Positions 9,054 to 17,664 of a stretch of DNA of 64,000 nucleotides are shown piece after piece. The stretch lies in the NCBI RefSeq assembly GCF_009915765.1, contig NZ_JAABLQ010000002.1:372001-436000 (forward strand), given 5' to 3'. Below the pieces are notes generated by a model, which was given only the letters and a program-made list of their open reading frames with translations, was not told the origin of the DNA and did no database searches. The DNA comes from Pannonibacter sp. XCT-53. Its GTDB lineage: Bacteria > Pseudomonadota > Alphaproteobacteria > Rhizobiales > Stappiaceae. Each line of letters opens with the position of its first letter. Position 1 is the first letter of the stretch. Position numbers and translations under genes: made by a program.

Positions 9054-9818
9054 TCAGTGAACGCCGGTGATCATGGAGACGATCTCGTTCTTGTCTGTCT
9101 TCGCTGTCTCGCGGATGCCGATCTGCTTGCCCCGGCGCAGCACGCAGATGCGGTCGGAGAGGCGGAAGACCTGGTCGAGGCTGTGGCTGATGATGAGGAT
9201 CGCAAGGTCCCGGGCGCGCAGGGCCTCGACGATCTTCTCCACCTTGGCCGTTTCGGCAACGCCAAGTGCGGCCGTCGGCTCGTCGAGCAGCACCAGCTTC
9301 TTCGCCCAGTGCGTGGCCCTTGCGATGGCGATGCCCTGGCGCTGGCCGCCGGAGAGATCCTTGATGGTGGCCCGGGCAGAGGGGATGCGCACATCCAGTT
9401 CGTCCACCAGCGCCTGGGTTTCCTGCATCATCGCCTTGCGGTCGAGAAGGCCGAACGGGGGCTTGGTCTTCTCGCGGCCGAGGAACAGGTTCATGTAGAC
9501 CGGCTGATGGTCGGCCAGCGCCAGATCCTGATAGACCACCTCGATGCCGCTCGCTCTTGCAGAACTCGCATCGGAGAACTGCACCGGAGCGCCGTCCAGC
9601 GCGATGGAGCCGGAGGTGGGCGTGTAGACGCCGGAGATGATCTTGATCAGCGTCGACTTGCCGGCGCCATTGTCGCCGACAAGAGCGACGATCTCGCCGG
9701 CGCGGACGGTCAGGGAAAAGTCCTCGATGGCGACGACGCCGCCAAAGGCCTTGTGGATGTTGGTCAGTTCCAGCATCGGCCGGCCATGGGTGAGGGCCGT
9801 CTCGGTCTTGTCCGTCAT
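9054..9818 (-). CDS. Sugar-type ABC transporter ATP-binding protein (single ATPase domain)
   Basis: 254 residues from the ATG at 9818, five bases after the stop of the YhfX-like gene; an ATG 14 codons in is an alternative. Walker A GDNGAGKS is at 48-55, the signature is LSGGQRQG and Walker B is KLVLLDEPTAALG. It is a single-domain ATPase like FrcA, not the duplicated RbsA type, so it should work as a homodimer with the ribose-type permease encoded upstream. It is the last gene of a six-gene minus-strand operon. Confidence 0.9.
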   Translation of the reverse strand: MTDKTETALTHGRPMLELTNIHKAFGGVVAIEDFSLTVRAGEIVALVGDNGAGKSTLIKIISGVYTPTSGSIALDGAPVQFSDASSARASGIEVVYQDLALADHQPVYMNLFLGREKTKPPFGLLDRKAMMQETQALVDELDVRIPSARATIKDLSGGQRQGIAIARATHWAKKLVLLDEPTAALGVAETAKVEKIVEALRARDLAILIISHSLDQVFRLSDRICVLRRGKQIGIRETAKTDKNEIVSMITGVH

Positions 9819-9823
9819 GGCGG

Positions 9824-11029
9824 TCAGCTCAGGTTGGGCCAGGGCTCTGCCTGACCGAAGATGTTCTCGATGGTCTCGACCCGAGGCGCGCCGGAGGCGA
9901 TGCCACGGACGCCGACGATGTAGGCACGCGTGACGAAGGCCTGGCCGCGGAAGCCGAAGACCACGGTGTCGCCGCTCCTGGGGGCCGGATGCCCGGCACA
10001 GTCGATCATGCCGTAATAGTCGATGGCCGAGGGCGGCGGGATCTCGACCGGGCGCAGTGCGGCATCGGCCACGGTGGGCTCCGCCGACACAAGGGCCTTG
10101 AGGCCGTAGTCGGGGAACACCGGATCGATATAGAGACCGCCGCCGAAGCAGTAGGCGCGGCCCTGGTGCAGGTGCGAGACCTCGGTGAGGTAGAGCACGG
10201 CCGGACGCTCCGGCAGGTCTTCCAGCGCGTGCAGCGGCGTGGTGCCGTGCAGGCCGTTGCCCGGTTCGCACTGGGTCGCGCCGGCATTGGCAAGGTGATG
10301 CAGCACGGCGGAGGAGGTGGTGCCGGGGGCGTTGATCTCCACCTCGGCGCGGCCGGCCTTGCGCAGGGCGTCGGCAGCGCGGGCAAGCGTCGTGAGATTG
10401 TGCGTCGGCTTCACCGAGCGTGTGGCGTTGTCATAGAGCAGCGCCGGGAAGGAGGTGAGGCCGGCGAAGCGCGCGCCGTCCAGCGCGTCGAGCCGGTCGG
10501 CCACAGCGGCAATGTCCTCGGCCGGGAAGCCGCCTTCATGCCCCTTGTAGAACGTGTCACCGGCGGTGTGGATGCGCGCCATCAGGTTCTGCGTGCGACC
10601 GGCGGCCTTGGCCGCGGCGGCAGCTTCCGCCGCCTTGTCGTCGCTGAAAACGGTCCAGTAGTCCGGCTGAAGGTCGCGGGCGGCCATGGCGGCCTCGAAG
10701 CGCGGCACCTGGACGAGGTGGCCGAGGTGGCCGGTCTTCAGGCCCGCCTTGTGGCAGGCAATCGCACAGGCCATGTCGACGGCAACCGCCCGGTCGATGC
10801 CGCCACGCAGGACGGCGCGCGAGAAGCCGCTGTTGCGCCCGACTTGCTTGGTCATGGCGAAGACCTTCAGGCCATGGCGGTCGGCTTCTGCCTTGAACAG
10901 GCGGGCGTTGTCTTCCACCGTGTCGAGGTCGAGCACATAGGCGTTGGCGGGGATCTGTCCGGCCCGGTGCAGGGCCATGGCCGCTTCGACGAAGGCCGGG
11001 TTGCGGCGGCGCAGAAGGTCGAGAAACAT
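9824..11029 (-). CDS. YhfX-like PLP-dependent enzyme (alanine racemase fold)
   Basis: 401 residues, starting at the ATG at 11029 with an AAGGA site. From the N-terminus MFLDLLRRRNPAFVEAAM through the segments MTKQVGRN and GHLVQVPRF to YCFGGGLY it resembles E. coli YhfX, an uncharacterised alanine-racemase-like protein. The lysine in VFAMTKQVGRN is the likely pyridoxal-phosphate Schiff base. The reaction is unknown; racemisation, elimination or aldol cleavage of an amino acid are all possible. It sits inside an ABC transport operon between permease and ATPase, with an M20 hydrolase upstream, suggesting it acts on the imported compound or a product of it. Confidence 0.8.
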   Translation of the reverse strand: MFLDLLRRRNPAFVEAAMALHRAGQIPANAYVLDLDTVEDNARLFKAEADRHGLKVFAMTKQVGRNSGFSRAVLRGGIDRAVAVDMACAIACHKAGLKTGHLGHLVQVPRFEAAMAARDLQPDYWTVFSDDKAAEAAAAAKAAGRTQNLMARIHTAGDTFYKGHEGGFPAEDIAAVADRLDALDGARFAGLTSFPALLYDNATRSVKPTHNLTTLARAADALRKAGRAEVEINAPGTTSSAVLHHLANAGATQCEPGNGLHGTTPLHALEDLPERPAVLYLTEVSHLHQGRAYCFGGGLYIDPVFPDYGLKALVSAEPTVADAALRPVEIPPPSAIDYYGMIDCAGHPAPRSGDTVVFGFRGQAFVTRAYIVGVRGIASGAPRVETIENIFGQAEPWPNLS

Positions 11030-11043
11030 GATCCGGGTTCCTT

Positions 11044-12021
11044 CTATCGGGTGGTGTCGCGCAGCGAGATGGCGACGGCAACGAGGATGATGAGGCCGCG
11101 CACGATCATCTGGTCGGAGACGGACAGACCCATCAGGATGAGGCCGTTGTTGAGCATGCCCATCAGCAGCGAGCCGACGAGCGCACCGACGATGGTGCCC
11201 TTGCCGCCATTCAGCGCCGTGCCGCCGACGATGACGGCGGCAATCACCGTCATCAGGTCGCTTTCGCCGAGCGTGTATTTGGCGGCCTGCAGGCGGCCGG
11301 CATAGAGCAGCCCGGCGAGACCGGCGCAGAGCCCGCTCAGCATCAGGACGGTGAGGCGCAGGCGCGGCACCTTGATGCCGGAGACCTGGGCGGCGCGGGC
11401 ATTGTCTCCGGTTGCGACCACATGTGCGCCGAAGCGGGTTTCGCGGTAGACGATGTGGCCGACGATGACGGCCCCCAGGGTCCACAGGATCAGCGAGGGA
11501 ATGCCGAACAGGCTGCCGGAGCCGAAGAAGCCGGTGAAGGCCTCGTTGACGACCGGGATCGAGCGCAGGTCGGTCATCGAGCGGGCAAGGCCGGCGAAGA
11601 GGCCCATGGTGGCCAGCGTGACCAGGAAGGATGGCAGGCCGAGATAGGCCACGAGCATGCCGTTGAGCCAGCCGATGGCAACGCCTGCGCCCAGTCCGGC
11701 CAGCACGCCCAGAAGAAGCGAGTGCTCCTGCATGACGACGGCAGCCGACAGGGCGGAAACGGCGACGATGGAGCCGAAGGACAGGTCGATCTCGCCGGCG
11801 GAGAGCACGAAGACGAGGCCGATGGCCATCACGGTGGCCGGCGCCGTCTGTAGCACGATGTTGGAGAGGTTGCGCGTCGTCAGGAAGCCGTCATCGGCCA
11901 GCGTGACGGCGAAGAACAGGAAGATGGCCGCAAAGCCGAGGTAAAGCACGAATTGCTGCGGCTCCAGCCGCGACGTGAGCGGCACCCGGGCGACCGGCTT
12001 CAGGGACGTGGTGGTGGACAT
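11044..12021 (-). CDS. Ribose-type ABC transporter permease (RbsC family)
   Basis: 325 residues with eight or more hydrophobic segments. Family marks are GEIDLSFGSIVAVSALSAA, GLPSFLVTLATMGLFAGLARS and GGTALNGGKGTIVGA. It would form a homodimeric inner-membrane channel for the binding protein encoded upstream. It lies 14 bases before the YhfX-like gene. The family carries sugars, purine nucleosides, autoinducer-2 and some amino acid derivatives, so the substrate is not fixed by family. Confidence 0.92.
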   Translation of the reverse strand: MSTTTSLKPVARVPLTSRLEPQQFVLYLGFAAIFLFFAVTLADDGFLTTRNLSNIVLQTAPATVMAIGLVFVLSAGEIDLSFGSIVAVSALSAAVVMQEHSLLLGVLAGLGAGVAIGWLNGMLVAYLGLPSFLVTLATMGLFAGLARSMTDLRSIPVVNEAFTGFFGSGSLFGIPSLILWTLGAVIVGHIVYRETRFGAHVVATGDNARAAQVSGIKVPRLRLTVLMLSGLCAGLAGLLYAGRLQAAKYTLGESDLMTVIAAVIVGGTALNGGKGTIVGALVGSLLMGMLNNGLILMGLSVSDQMIVRGLIILVAVAISLRDTTR

Positions 12022-12086
12022 GGGAGTTCCGTTTCCGGACCGGCCTTGCCGGGCCCGTTGAAGGCCTGTTGTCAGGGAAGGGACAG

Positions 12087-12116
12087 GCGCCCGGCCGCGC
12101 GACGAGGGCCGGGCGC
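12087..12116 (-). promoter_or_regulatory. Hairpin between binding-protein and permease genes
   Basis: A perfect 10-bp GC stem (12087-12096 with 12107-12116) with a 10-base loop stands 10 bases after the binding-protein stop on the minus strand. With no T-run it probably stabilises the upstream mRNA or attenuates the downstream genes. Confidence 0.55.
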
Positions 12117-12126
12117 AGTCGTGAGC

Positions 12127-13182
12127 TTACTTCGCGGTCAGCACGCTCTTGGGCGCGTCCTTGCGCAGCGACTGCTGCCAGGCTTCGGCGACCGTGTCGG
12201 CATTGGCGGTGACCGCCGGGGCGACGATGAAGGCCGGGGTCGGTTCGCCCAGCAGGGCGAGGGCTCCGGTGGCCGCCATGGCGCGGCCGAGCTCATAGGC
12301 CTCGTCGGCGACGATGGCGGCGACATTGCCGCCCTTCACCATGTCGAGGGCAATCGGCTCGGACAGGTCGAGGGTGACGATCTTGGTGGTCTTGTTGCCG
12401 TTGGCGCGGAGCGCTGCGAGCACGCCTTCGGCCGGTCCGGCCCAGGTGACATAGATGCCGCCGAGATCCGGGTTCTTCAGCAGCATCGCATTGGCGATTT
12501 CCTCGGCGCGGGCCGGGTCGGAAATGCCCTCTTCCGCCACGATCCTGATGTCCGGATAGTCCTTCTCGATGGTCGACTTGAAGGCGTTGTCGCGCTGGTT
12601 GGTCACGTAATAGTCGGCGTCGTGATAGATCCAGCCGACCGTGCCCTTGCCACCCATGGACTTGGCCAGCGCGTCGGCGGCCTGCTTGCCCATCTGGAAC
12701 AGGTCGTCGGTGACGATGGCCGCATAGTCGGCCGGATGGACGTAGTCCTTCGGCAGGTTGGACAGGAAGACAAGCTTCACGCCCGCCTCCTTGGCTTCCT
12801 TGAAGGCGGCCGCCGAGGTGACCGGATCCAGCGGCAGGGCGAGCACGATGTTCGGCTTCTTGGCGAGCGCCGTCTCGATGTCGGAGCGCTGCTTGGCCGC
12901 GTCGAAACCGGCGCTGGTGGTGGCGACGACCTCGATGCCGAGGCGGGCGAATTCGTCCGATGCGCCGGCGGTGACCGCGTTCACGAAGTCGGACTGGTCA
13001 TGCCACAGCAGGGCGGCCTTGTGCCCGCCCGTCTTCAGCTTGGCTGCCTGGGCGTCGCTGACGGTGACGGTGCTGGAGGCGACGGCGGTCTCGCCTTTCG
13101 GGCCGGTGGTCTGGGCCAGGGCCGGTGTGGATGCAAGAAGGGCGGCTACGGAAAGCGCGCCGAGAAGCTTGGTCAAGGTCAT
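12127..13182 (-). CDS. Periplasmic binding protein of a ribose-type ABC importer
   Basis: 351 residues with a Sec signal peptide (cleavage near ALAQ, residues 21-24). The mature protein has the type I periplasmic-binding fold of the RbsB family (Peripla_BP_4). Typical pieces are ALLWHDQSDFVNAVTAGASDE near the N-lobe, LDPVTSAAAFKEAKEAGVKL and IYVTWAGPAEGVLAAL. It delivers an unknown ligand to the permease. It lies 36 bases after the M20 hydrolase gene, inside a ROK-regulated operon. Confidence 0.9.
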   Translation of the reverse strand: MTLTKLLGALSVAALLASTPALAQTTGPKGETAVASSTVTVSDAQAAKLKTGGHKAALLWHDQSDFVNAVTAGASDEFARLGIEVVATTSAGFDAAKQRSDIETALAKKPNIVLALPLDPVTSAAAFKEAKEAGVKLVFLSNLPKDYVHPADYAAIVTDDLFQMGKQAADALAKSMGGKGTVGWIYHDADYYVTNQRDNAFKSTIEKDYPDIRIVAEEGISDPARAEEIANAMLLKNPDLGGIYVTWAGPAEGVLAALRANGNKTTKIVTLDLSEPIALDMVKGGNVAAIVADEAYELGRAMAATGALALLGEPTPAFIVAPAVTANADTVAEAWQQSLRKDAPKSVLTAK

Positions 13183-13218
13183 GTCAGTTCCTCCCGTTAC
13201 TGTACGACTGGTGTGGTG

Positions 13219-14502
13219 TCAGGTGCCCTGAACACCGCAATAGGCGGCAATGAAGCTGGCAAAGGCGACGATGCCGCTGAGGTAGTCCGCCACGTTCACC
13301 CGTTCCTCGAGGGTGTGGCAGGTGCTGATGTCGCCCGGGGCGCAATAGATCGCCGGGCAGGCAAGGCGGTTGATCAGGAACGGCGATTCCGACCAGTAGG
13401 GCGCCCCGGCGATGGTGCCCCGGTCCGGGGCTGCGGCCCTGACGGCGGCGGACATCAGCCGGGCGGCCGGATGTTCCGGGTCGATCTCGGCGGGTGAGCC
13501 GCCAAAGGCGTGGTCCCGGCCGGCCGGATAGCGGATGTCGAGGCTGACACCGGTTCTCGCGAGACTGTCGCGGGCCGCCGTCTCGAACTCCGCCACCGCC
13601 GCGTCGAGGCTTTCGCCCGGCAGCAGCTTGCGGATCAGGGAGAGACGGCAGGTTCCCGGAACGGCAATGTATCCGCCGGCCTCCAGATGCGTGATCAGCA
13701 GGAAGGCGCGGCCAACAAGCGGATGTTCCGCCCGGATGGCGATTGCATCCGAATGGGCAAAGAGGGCCGTCTGCAGCCGGTGCGCGGCCTTCAAGGCGTC
13801 GATGCCCTGTTCCGGCACGCCGAAATAGGCTGATCGTCCGGTCAGGGTCAGATCGGCGATGAAGAAGCCCATCTGGGCGGTGAAGACGTTGAGTTGCGTC
13901 GGCTCGACATAGACGGCGAAGTCCGGACGGGCGACCGTGCCCGTCTCGACCAGACGCGTGTAGGCCTCGACGCCCGCGCTGACGCCGGTGCCTTCCTCAC
14001 CGCTTTCCTCGTCACCGACAAAGGCATAGGCAACATCGCCGGCAAGGTTGATCCCGGCACGGTCGAGGAGGTCGAGGGCGGCGAGACTGGTGCATATGCC
14101 GGCCTTCAGGTCGCCGGTGCCGCGGCCCCAGATCTCGCCATCGACCAGCGCACCGCCAAAGGGGTTCTCGCGCTCGGTCCCGGCCCATTTCTCGGCCCAG
14201 CCCTTCACATGTACCGTGTCCGTGTGCCCCATGAAGAGGAGGCGGGGGCCGGTGCCCGTGCCCTTCCGCTCGCCCCAGATGTTCGGGCGGCCGGGCCGGA
14301 AGTCTGCCGTCTGTGGCGCGAGGCCCAACCGCTGCATTTCGGGCTTCAGGTACGCGACCATGTCGGCCTCGTTGCCGGTGATCGAATTGCAGGCGACTGC
14401 GCCGCGCAGCAGCGCGAGGGCTTGGTCTCTATCAAGAGCGGCGCGCAGCCGGTCGGAGAGGGCGGTCACATCCGTCATCTGGTCAGGTTCCTGCGATGTC
14501 AT
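13219..14502 (-). CDS. M20-family metallohydrolase (ArgE/DapE/carboxypeptidase type)
   Basis: 427 residues if started at the ATG at 14502, which overlaps the ROK stop as ATGA; the ATG at 14478 with an AGGA site is a good alternative. Zinc-site residues are present: His93 in GHTDTVH, Asp131 in GRGTGDLKAG and Glu165-Glu166 in GDEESGEEG; a C-terminal HTLEERV supplies the last histidine. The enzyme should hydrolyse an amide or peptide bond of a small N-acylated amino acid or dipeptide in the cytoplasm. Being in one operon with an importer and a PLP enzyme, it probably makes the first cut in the imported compound. Confidence 0.88.
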   Translation of the reverse strand: MTSQEPDQMTDVTALSDRLRAALDRDQALALLRGAVACNSITGNEADMVAYLKPEMQRLGLAPQTADFRPGRPNIWGERKGTGTGPRLLFMGHTDTVHVKGWAEKWAGTERENPFGGALVDGEIWGRGTGDLKAGICTSLAALDLLDRAGINLAGDVAYAFVGDEESGEEGTGVSAGVEAYTRLVETGTVARPDFAVYVEPTQLNVFTAQMGFFIADLTLTGRSAYFGVPEQGIDALKAAHRLQTALFAHSDAIAIRAEHPLVGRAFLLITHLEAGGYIAVPGTCRLSLIRKLLPGESLDAAVAEFETAARDSLARTGVSLDIRYPAGRDHAFGGSPAEIDPEHPAARLMSAAVRAAAPDRGTIAGAPYWSESPFLINRLACPAIYCAPGDISTCHTLEERVNVADYLSGIVAFASFIAAYCGVQGT

Positions 14503-15758
14503 CCCCGGCGAGCGGAGGGCGCGGCGGCAGTGGGGGGTGTGGCGGTTGAAGTCGAGGCCGGTGCCTGGCCGACGCGGGCCGGGGGCAGGCTGATCTGCGC
14601 GCCCGGCACCCCGCCCGAGAACAGGGCGGCGTGCAGATGGCTGAGCCCGATGGCTGCGCCACCGACCAGCGTGACCCGTGACCCGAGCGACGAGACTCCG
14701 ATCTCGACCGGGGCCGGCGAACACAGCGGCAGAAGTGCCCGGATGCGCTCGACCAGCTCGCTGCGGCTGCCGATGGAGCCACCGAGAATGACCCGGCCGG
14801 GGTTGGTGACGGCCGTCAGCACGGCGATGGTCAGGGCCAGATTGCGCGCGGTCTCGTCCAGGACCTGGCCAGCGGCGATCTCGCCCCGGGCGGCTGCGGC
14901 GAAGATGTCGGGCACATCGGCGCTGCGGCCGGTGAGGCTGGCGTAGCGCGCGCAGATGCCTGCCGTCGCCGCTGCCCGTTCCAGCGCGCCGACCTTGAGC
15001 GAAGCCGGCTCGAACGGATCCGATCCGAGCGGCAGGAAGCCAAGCTCGCCGGCGGCATTGCCCGCGCCGCGCACAAGCTCGCCGCCCACCATGACGCCGG
15101 CACCAATGCCGGTGCCGATGGCGACATAGGCGAGGTCCTCGATGCCGGTGGCGCTGCCGGCCCAGTGCTCGCCGATCACGGCCAGGTTGACGTCGTTCTC
15201 GAGAATGACCTCGGTGCCGATCAGGCCGGACAAGGCTCCGCGCACGTCGAATTCGTCCAGACCGGGGATGTTGGGCGACATCAGCACGCGGCCAGTGGTC
15301 TGGTCGGGCGCTCCCGGCACGCCGACAATGGCAAGGCGGATGCGGTCCTGCGGAATGCCGTTGTGATCGGCGGCGCTGCGGGCAAGCCGGGCCATCTGGT
15401 CGACGACATGCCGGCCCCCGCGCGGATCGGTCGGCTCGGTCACCTCGGCCAGAACGTTGCAGGCAAGATCCGCAATGGCTGCGCGCAGCTTGCGGCCGCC
15501 GAGGTCGATGGTGGCGATGCAGGCGGCGTCGGGGACGATTTCGTAGGTGATGGCGGTGCGCCCGACATGGCCGCTGGTCCGCCCGGTCTCGCGGATCCAG
15601 CCGTCTTCCTCAAGCTGGCGGGCAATCTCGGAGATCGTCTGTTTCGACAGCCCGGTCTGCTTGGCGATGCTGGCCCGCGAGATCGGTCCGCAATGCACGA
15701 TCGTTTCCATGACCATGCACAGGGAAAACTGCCGGGAAATGCTCGGGGTGTCGCTCAA
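14499..15758 (-). CDS. ROK-family transcriptional regulator
   Basis: 419 residues. The N-terminal winged helix-turn-helix (about 15-70) contains SRASIAKQTGLSKQTISE, followed by a ROK sugar-kinase-like domain with IDLGGRKLRAAIAD and IGTGIGAGVMVGGELV. The CxCGxxGC zinc motif of sugar-binding ROK proteins is absent where expected (after GNAAGELGFLPLG), so the ligand may not be an ordinary hexose. It is the first gene of the operon and has a palindromic candidate operator just upstream, consistent with autoregulation and control of the downstream transport and catabolic genes. Confidence 0.9.
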   Translation of the reverse strand: MSDTPSISRQFSLCMVMETIVHCGPISRASIAKQTGLSKQTISEIARQLEEDGWIRETGRTSGHVGRTAITYEIVPDAACIATIDLGGRKLRAAIADLACNVLAEVTEPTDPRGGRHVVDQMARLARSAADHNGIPQDRIRLAIVGVPGAPDQTTGRVLMSPNIPGLDEFDVRGALSGLIGTEVILENDVNLAVIGEHWAGSATGIEDLAYVAIGTGIGAGVMVGGELVRGAGNAAGELGFLPLGSDPFEPASLKVGALERAAATAGICARYASLTGRSADVPDIFAAAARGEIAAGQVLDETARNLALTIAVLTAVTNPGRVILGGSIGSRSELVERIRALLPLCSPAPVEIGVSSLGSRVTLVGGAAIGLSHLHAALFSGGVPGAQISLPPARVGQAPASTSTATPPTAAAPSARRG

Positions 15759-15789
15759 GGGAAGAACCCGCTCTGCTGGTCGTCTATTT

Positions 15790-15834
15790 ATTCGTTCTAT
15801 GAGCGAACTAATTACGATGGCGGGATTTTGTCAA
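15790..15834 (-). promoter_or_regulatory. Promoter and candidate ROK operator
   Basis: A TTGACA -35 element lies at 15834-15829 on the minus strand. About 17 bases downstream, the weak -10 region falls within a 23-bp palindrome at 15790-15812 (ATTCGTTC, 7-base spacer, GAACTAAT). Arms of the form TTnGTTC/GAACnAA resemble operators of ROK repressors. The overlap with the -10 region fits repression of the operon beginning at 15758. Confidence 0.6.
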
Positions 15835-15962
15835 GTCATTGGCGTTGATCGGGGATGGTGCGGTGCAGCAGGCAGCCGCGCCGACAGCATCAAGAGCCTG
15901 ACGGCGCATTGCCTTTGTCGAGAGCGCGGCTTAGGTATTTGCGGACAGTGGGGGGAGACCGG

Positions 15963-16712
15963 GTGAGCGAGAAGAGGCGGGGCATCCAGTCGGTCGAAAT
16001 CGGCGGGCGAATTCTGGGCGCGCTGATGCGGCGGGCACAGCCGATGATGCTGAAGGATCTGGCTGCGGATGCCGATCTCGCGCCGGCGCAGGCGCATGCC
16101 TATCTTGCCAGCCTGAAGCGTGCGGGGTTCGTCGAGCAGAATCCCGAGACGGGCCGCTATCTCATGGGGCCCTTTGCCGTACGGCTGGCGATGGCGCGCC
16201 TGCGGACAATCCCGGCCTATCGGCAGGTGATCGGTGCGGCGACGCGGCTTGGCACGGAACTCGGGCTGATGGTGACCGTCACGGTCGCCGGGCCGCAGGG
16301 CGCGACCGTGATCCACCGGCACGACGGCGTGGAAACGCTCAACGTCAACATCCGCATGGGAACGGTCTATGCCCCTGAGGGAACGGCGACGGGCCGTGTG
16401 TTCGGCGCGTTCGCCGGTGACGGCCAGGCTGCGAATGATGTCCATCGGTGCGGCTATGCGGCGGTCAGCGATGAGCCAGTGCCGGGCGTCAGCGCCGTTG
16501 CGGCGCCGGTGCGGGATGCGGCTGGAACGCTGTTCGCCGTCTTGACGCTGGTCGCCTCGGGTGCCCGGCTTGCCCTTGACGACGAAGCTGGACGCGCTGC
16601 GCGTGGGCGGCTGCTTGAGATCTGCGCTGAGGCCGAAGCGGCGCTGCAGTCGGATGCCGTCGCAGGTACGCGCGACGAGATGCAGTCTTCGACGAGGAGG
16701 CGGCGGTCGTGA
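15963..16712 (+). CDS. IclR-family regulator, shortened effector domain
   Basis: 249 residues from the GTG at 15963, preceded by a GGGGGGAG site. The N-terminal winged helix (SVEIGGRILGALMRRAQPMMLKDLA, about 9-75) and the effector domain with the conserved ending PVPGVSAVAAPVRDAAG are IclR type. Compared with the overlapping second IclR gene it lacks roughly 25-30 residues in the middle of the effector domain, between the GRVFGAF and CGYAAVSDE segments. It is divergent from the ROK operon and probably controls the dehydrogenase and TRAP genes that follow. Confidence 0.88.
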   Translation: MSEKRRGIQSVEIGGRILGALMRRAQPMMLKDLAADADLAPAQAHAYLASLKRAGFVEQNPETGRYLMGPFAVRLAMARLRTIPAYRQVIGAATRLGTELGLMVTVTVAGPQGATVIHRHDGVETLNVNIRMGTVYAPEGTATGRVFGAFAGDGQAANDVHRCGYAAVSDEPVPGVSAVAAPVRDAAGTLFAVLTLVASGARLALDDEAGRAARGRLLEICAEAEAALQSDAVAGTRDEMQSSTRRRRS

Positions 16713-17503
16713 CGGACAAGGGACGCGGGGTCAATTCCGTCGAGGTCGGCGCGGGCCTCCTTGAGATCCTCGCTGCACAGGACGCGGCGCTGATGCTGCG
16801 TGATCTGGCGCGGCTGGCCGGACTGTCGCCGGCCCAGGCCCACGCCTATCTGATCAGCCTCGGCACGCTCGGGCTCGTCGAGCAGGAGCCCGGGTCCGCG
16901 CGGTACCGGCTGGGGCCGGCCGCGCTTGATTTCGGCATCACCCGCATGCGCAGCGTCGATCCGATCCGGCTTGGCCAGGCTGCCGCCGTCGGCCTGTCGG
17001 AGGAGACGCAGCTGGCTGTTGCCCTGGTCGTCTGGGGCGGGTTCGGGGCCACGGTCGTGCAGGTTCTGGAGGGGCCTGATCAGGTCCACATCAACACGCG
17101 GGCGGGGACGGTCTATTCGCTGACCGGCACGGCCAGCGGGCGCATCTTTGCCGCCTATCTACCGGAACGTCTGGTCAAGGCCGCGATCCGGCGCGAGCGC
17201 GACGAACGGCCGGGGAGTGGCCGGGTCGGGCGTCTCATGGACCTGTCCCCCGCCGATCTGGCTGCGATCCGTCGGGCTGGCTATGCCAGCGTGGATCCGA
17301 CGCCCGTGCCCGGCGTCAATGCGCTGTCAGCCCCCGTGCTTGATCATGCCGGACAGATCCAGATGGCGCTGACGCTCATCGGTGCTGCGCGCTCGCTCGA
17401 TACCGCACCCGACAGTCCGCATCTGCGCCTGCTGCAGGAGACAGCCCTGCGGGTTTCGCGTGGCCTCGGCTTTGCCGGGCAGGCGCTCTCCCTGCCGGAC
17501 TGA
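16709..17503 (+). CDS. IclR-family regulator
   Basis: 264 residues, starting with GTG at 16709 that overlaps the previous stop as GTGA. It has the same architecture as its neighbour: a winged helix (SVEVGAGLLEILAAQDAALM, about 10-75) and a full-length effector domain ending PVPGVNALSAPVLDHAGQIQ. The shared motif LSPAQAHAYLISL shows that the two arose by duplication. Coupled translation suggests the two proteins may form a hetero-oligomer. The likely target is the promoter of the SDR gene 160 bases downstream. Confidence 0.9.
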   Translation: MTDKGRGVNSVEVGAGLLEILAAQDAALMLRDLARLAGLSPAQAHAYLISLGTLGLVEQEPGSARYRLGPAALDFGITRMRSVDPIRLGQAAAVGLSEETQLAVALVVWGGFGATVVQVLEGPDQVHINTRAGTVYSLTGTASGRIFAAYLPERLVKAAIRRERDERPGSGRVGRLMDLSPADLAAIRRAGYASVDPTPVPGVNALSAPVLDHAGQIQMALTLIGAARSLDTAPDSPHLRLLQETALRVSRGLGFAGQALSLPD

Positions 17504-17596
17504 CCGGCTCTTTCTCCCTTTTTGTCCTGATCCTTGCCTGGCGCCAGAAGCTGCGCCGGGCTTTCGCCGTTGCGTCATCCTTGCGCAGCAAACCCC

Positions 17597-17626
17597 TTGA
17601 CGGGCTTGCGGATAAATTCGTTATAT
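17597..17626 (+). promoter_or_regulatory. Candidate promoter for the SDR-flavoprotein-exporter genes
   Basis: TTGACG (17597-17602) and TTATAT (17621-17626) are separated by 18 bases and lie 39 bases before the SDR start. The AT-rich stretch after it (17631-17655) contains two nearby AATTA copies and could hold a regulator site. The strong base-composition change against the flanking GC-rich genes supports a real promoter. Confidence 0.5.
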
Positions 17627-17664
17627 GCAAAACAATTAGCAATTATAAAACTATTGGAGTGAAC

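Noticed and set aside
9054..10271. Longer version of the ABC ATPase extending into the YhfX-like gene
   Set aside because: The upstream part is the YhfX gene read in another frame; the ATG at 9818 lies five bases after the YhfX stop and starts the conserved ATPase sequence.
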